Shown: positions 61,637 through 64,000 of the stretch, one piece after another
Layout: the number at the start of each line of letters is the position of its first letter
How positions within the stretch are numbered: the first letter of the stretch is position 1
Assembly (NCBI RefSeq): GCF_005405345.1
Contig: NZ_BJDW01000008.1
Span: forward strand, 1-64,000
Length of the DNA stretch: 64,000 bases
DNA from: Enterococcus viikkiensis
GTDB taxonomy: Bacteria > Bacillota > Bacilli > Lactobacillales > Enterococcaceae
Direction of reading: 5' to 3'
Notes under the pieces: generated by a model
Told to the model about the DNA's origin: nothing
Databases searched by the model: none
What the model saw: the letters and a program-made list of their open reading frames with translations, nothing else
Program-made: the position numbers and the translations under genes

Positions 61637-64000
61637 ATGTCTAAAAAAATTGTCATTATTGGTGGTGTTGCCGGTGGTGCAACTGCTGCGACTAGACTCA
61701 GAAGATTAAATGAAAAGGACGAAATTATTCTTTTTGAAAAAGGGGAATATATCTCATTTGCTAATTGTGGTCTGCCTTATCACGTAGGAGGCACGATTCA
61801 AAATCGTGAAGATCTTTTATTACAAACCGTAGAGGGAATGAGCGAACAATACAATTTAGATATTCGTAATTTTTCCGAAATTACAGCGATTGATCCTCAG
61901 AAAAAAACCGTTTCTGTTTTAAATCATCAAACAAAAGAAACCTATGTAGAGACGTTTGACAAATTAATTATTTCAACAGGAGCAAAAGCAATTATTCCTC
62001 CAATTGAAGGGTTCGAACAAGCAAAAAATGTTTTTAGTTTACGAAATATTCCTGACATGGATCGAATCAAAAACTACATTGAAAAAGAAAAAGTGAAGGA
62101 AGCAACGATTGTCGGCGGAGGTTTCATTGGATTAGAAATGATGGAAAACCTGATTGATTTAGGAATTCATGTGAATCTTGTAGAAATGTCTTCTCAAGTT
62201 ATGCCAAACATTGATTTTGAGTTAGCTCAAATTCTTCATGCCCAAATAAACCTGCACGGCGTCAATTTGATCCTAAATGATGGTTTAAAGGTTTTCTCAA
62301 AGCAAGGAAATGAACTTATCCTAACGAGTGGGAGAACCGTAAAATCTGATTTAACCCTTCTTTCTATAGGGGTGGTCCCTGAAAGCTCTTTAGCAAAAGA
62401 ATCAGGCATCGCTATCGGACTTCGTGGTGCCATCAAAGTAAATAAGAAATTAGAAACGAACTATCCAGATATATATGCAATAGGAGATGTGATTGAAGTA
62501 ACTGATTTTGTTAATCAACAACAGACAATAATCCCTTTAGCTTGGCCAGCAAATCGACAAGGAAGACTTGTAGCAGACATTATTAACGGGCTTGATGTCG
62601 CATATCCTGGAACTCAAGGGACTTCTGTCGCCAAAGTATTCGAGCTAACAGCTGCTTCTACTGGAAATTCTGAGAATACTCTGAAACGATTAGGCATTGA
62701 TTACAAAAGCATTCATATTCACCCAAATTCACATGCCAGTTACTATCCAGATGCTAGCCCAATCGCTCTAAAGCTATTGTTTTCTCCAGACGGAAAAATA
62801 TTAGGATCTCAAGCAGTTGGAACAGACGGCGTGGAGAAACGAATTGATGTTATTTCAACGGCAATGAAGTTTGGTGCAAAAGCGGATCAATTGGCTTCTA
62901 TTGAATTAGCTTACGCTCCGCCCTATTCTAGTGCGAAAGATCCAGTGAATATGCTAGGTTATACTGCGGATAATCTATTGAATCAAAAGGTAGAAACATT
63001 TGACTGGCAAGAGATTCCTAATCTTCTTGAAAAAAATGCCTATCTACTAGATGTACGAGAAGAATTTGAATTGGCAACGGGTGAGCTACCTACTAGCCAT
63101 GTCATTCCTTTAGCGAAACTTCGTTCTAGGATCAATGAGGTTCCTAAAGATCAAACAATCTACGTTTATTGTCAGGTCGGCCAACGAGGATATAATGCCG
63201 CACGGATTTTAATGCAACATGGTTACTCTGTTAAAAATCTAGATGGCGGTTTTAAAACATACAAACAAGCAACTTATCGCCTAAGCACACCAAAGACTAC
63301 CATCGTAAGCAGCAAAAAAAATGATTTAGTTTCAGTTGAATCAAGTAAACCTCTCTCTATTGATGCTTGTGGCCTACAATGTCCAGGGCCTATTTTAAAA
63401 GTAAAAGAAACGATCGATACAATGAGTAACGGAGAGACACTAGAAATCCAAGCTAGTGATTTTGGATTCATCACAGATATTGAAGCTTGGTGTAAAAACA
63501 CTGGTAACACCCTGGTTGACAATCAATTGATTGGTTCTAAAGTAGTTGCTAAAATTACCAAAGGAATAGCAACCGTAAACGAAGTAGAACCTCATTCACT
63601 TCCCCCTGAAGGAGTGCTTCATGAAACAAAAAATGGTGCGACGATGGTTGTTTTTAGTGGCGACTTAGATAAGGCCCTTGCTTCAATGATTATTGCTACT
63701 GGTGCGGCAGCTATGGGTAAAGAAGTCACTATTTTCTTCACATTCTGGGGTCTAAGTATTTTGAAAAAACAAAAAATAAAGAAACGTGGGATGGCAAAAA
63801 TGTTTGATCTTATGCTCCCAAATAGTGCTAAAAGTCTATCTATTTCAAAAATGAATATGATGGGTATGGGCTCTAAAATGATGCAAAATGTAATGAAACA
63901 AAAAAATGTTGATTCCCTCGAAGTAATGATTGAAAAAGCAAATAACCTAGGCATCAAATTTATTGCTTGTACAATGAGTATGGACATCATGGGTATTGAT
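61637..64000 (+). CDS. CoA-disulfide reductase-rhodanese-TusA-DsrE fusion (partial, runs off window)
   Basis: The frame is open for 788 codons to the window end. Domains in order: FAD domain (KIVIIGGVAGGATAATRLRRL) with Cys44 in SFANCGLPYHV; NAD(P)H domain (IVGGGFIGLEMMENL); dimer domain (LAYAPPYSSAKDPVNMLGY); rhodanese (about 455-545, VYCQVGQRG); TusA-like sulfur carrier (about 570-640, DACGLQCPGPILKVKE with CxxxCPxP); and a DsrE2-like domain from about 668 (MVVFSGDLDKALASMIIATGAAAMG; FIACTMSMDIMG near the edge). It probably gathers sulfane sulfur, passes it between domains and reduces it. TAGGAG precedes the ATG. Divergent from the CstR operon. Confidence 0.9.
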   Translation, partial: MSKKIVIIGGVAGGATAATRLRRLNEKDEIILFEKGEYISFANCGLPYHVGGTIQNREDLLLQTVEGMSEQYNLDIRNFSEITAIDPQKKTVSVLNHQTKETYVETFDKLIISTGAKAIIPPIEGFEQAKNVFSLRNIPDMDRIKNYIEKEKVKEATIVGGGFIGLEMMENLIDLGIHVNLVEMSSQVMPNIDFELAQILHAQINLHGVNLILNDGLKVFSKQGNELILTSGRTVKSDLTLLSIGVVPESSLAKESGIAIGLRGAIKVNKKLETNYPDIYAIGDVIEVTDFVNQQQTIIPLAWPANRQGRLVADIINGLDVAYPGTQGTSVAKVFELTAASTGNSENTLKRLGIDYKSIHIHPNSHASYYPDASPIALKLLFSPDGKILGSQAVGTDGVEKRIDVISTAMKFGAKADQLASIELAYAPPYSSAKDPVNMLGYTADNLLNQKVETFDWQEIPNLLEKNAYLLDVREEFELATGELPTSHVIPLAKLRSRINEVPKDQTIYVYCQVGQRGYNAARILMQHGYSVKNLDGGFKTYKQATYRLSTPKTTIVSSKKNDLVSVESSKPLSIDACGLQCPGPILKVKETIDTMSNGETLEIQASDFGFITDIEAWCKNTGNTLVDNQLIGSKVVAKITKGIATVNEVEPHSLPPEGVLHETKNGATMVVFSGDLDKALASMIIATGAAAMGKEVTIFFTFWGLSILKKQKIKKRGMAKMFDLMLPNSAKSLSISKMNMMGMGSKMMQNVMKQKNVDSLEVMIEKANNLGIKFIACTMSMDIMGID

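Overview
The window looks like chromosomal DNA of a low-GC Gram-positive lactic acid bacterium, most likely an Enterococcus. The main pointers are an H2O2-forming type glycerol-3-phosphate oxidase with a glycerol kinase that keeps the HPr-phosphorylated histidine, a liaX/liaY pair, LPXTG and GW-module surface proteins, Mga-like regulators, CcpA (cre) sites, many PTS and HAD genes, and strong AGGAGG ribosome sites. Species cannot be fixed from this sequence alone. No rRNA, tRNA, CRISPR array or intact transposon was seen.

Layout. 1-2.4 kb: a GW-module surface protein cut by the window edge, then decayed DNA with relics of a SIS-domain sugar-phosphate deglycase. 2.6-5.0 kb: an MFS transporter plus M20 amidohydrolase pair. 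5.1-11.6 kb: one glycerol operon, glpO-glpK-glpF-dhaK-dhaL-dhaM, read leftward from a promoter with a cre site in it. Glycerol can be phosphorylated then oxidised (GlpK/GlpO), and dihydroxyacetone is phosphorylated by the PTS (DhaKLM); glycerol dehydrogenase is not in the window. 11.9-15 kb: a P1B metal ATPase and an aldo/keto reductase. 15-19.6 kb: a surface locus with an LPXTG protein carrying 25 perfect-length 12-bp repeats, a divergent Mga-family regulator broken by one extra copy of a 4-bp repeat, and two coupled GT8 glycosyltransferases. 19.8-24.6 kb: HAD phosphatase, two Gfo/Idh/MocA dehydrogenases divergent from an RpiR regulator, and a YghU-type glutathione transferase.

24.7-32.5 kb: complete kdpFABC-DE potassium import operon, including a 27-residue KdpF. 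32.6-36.7 kb: VOC protein, 6-phospho-beta-glucosidase with a BglG/LicT-type antiterminator site, a histidine phosphatase and an isochorismatase-like hydrolase. 36.7-37.05 kb: relics of an IS3-type element and a DeoR regulator. 37.2-42.5 kb: a galactitol-type PTS (A, B, C) with a class II aldolase and a small membrane protein, divergent from a DeoR regulator and a PfkB kinase; phased operator arrays lie between. 42.5-46.9 kb: a YbiW/PflF-like glycyl radical enzyme, a DeoR regulator and a short activase. 47-53 kb: KDG kinase relic, MarR plus a cysteine-less rhodanese, MATE pump plus MarR, a large metallophosphoesterase, and a two-helix K+ channel. 53.2-58.5 kb: HAD proteins, liaX-liaY without liaZ, a GNAT protein and a truncated Mga-like gene.

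58.5-64 kb: a reactive-sulfur (persulfide) module. A leftward operon (rhodanese, CoA-disulfide reductase-rhodanese, rhodanese, CstR, thioredoxin) is divergent from a very large CoA-disulfide reductase-rhodanese-TusA-DsrE fusion that runs off the window. Each promoter carries an ATACCC-N4/5-GGGTAT inverted repeat, so one CstR repressor probably controls both sides. The module abuts the truncated Mga gene, which suggests an insertion or rearrangement boundary there.
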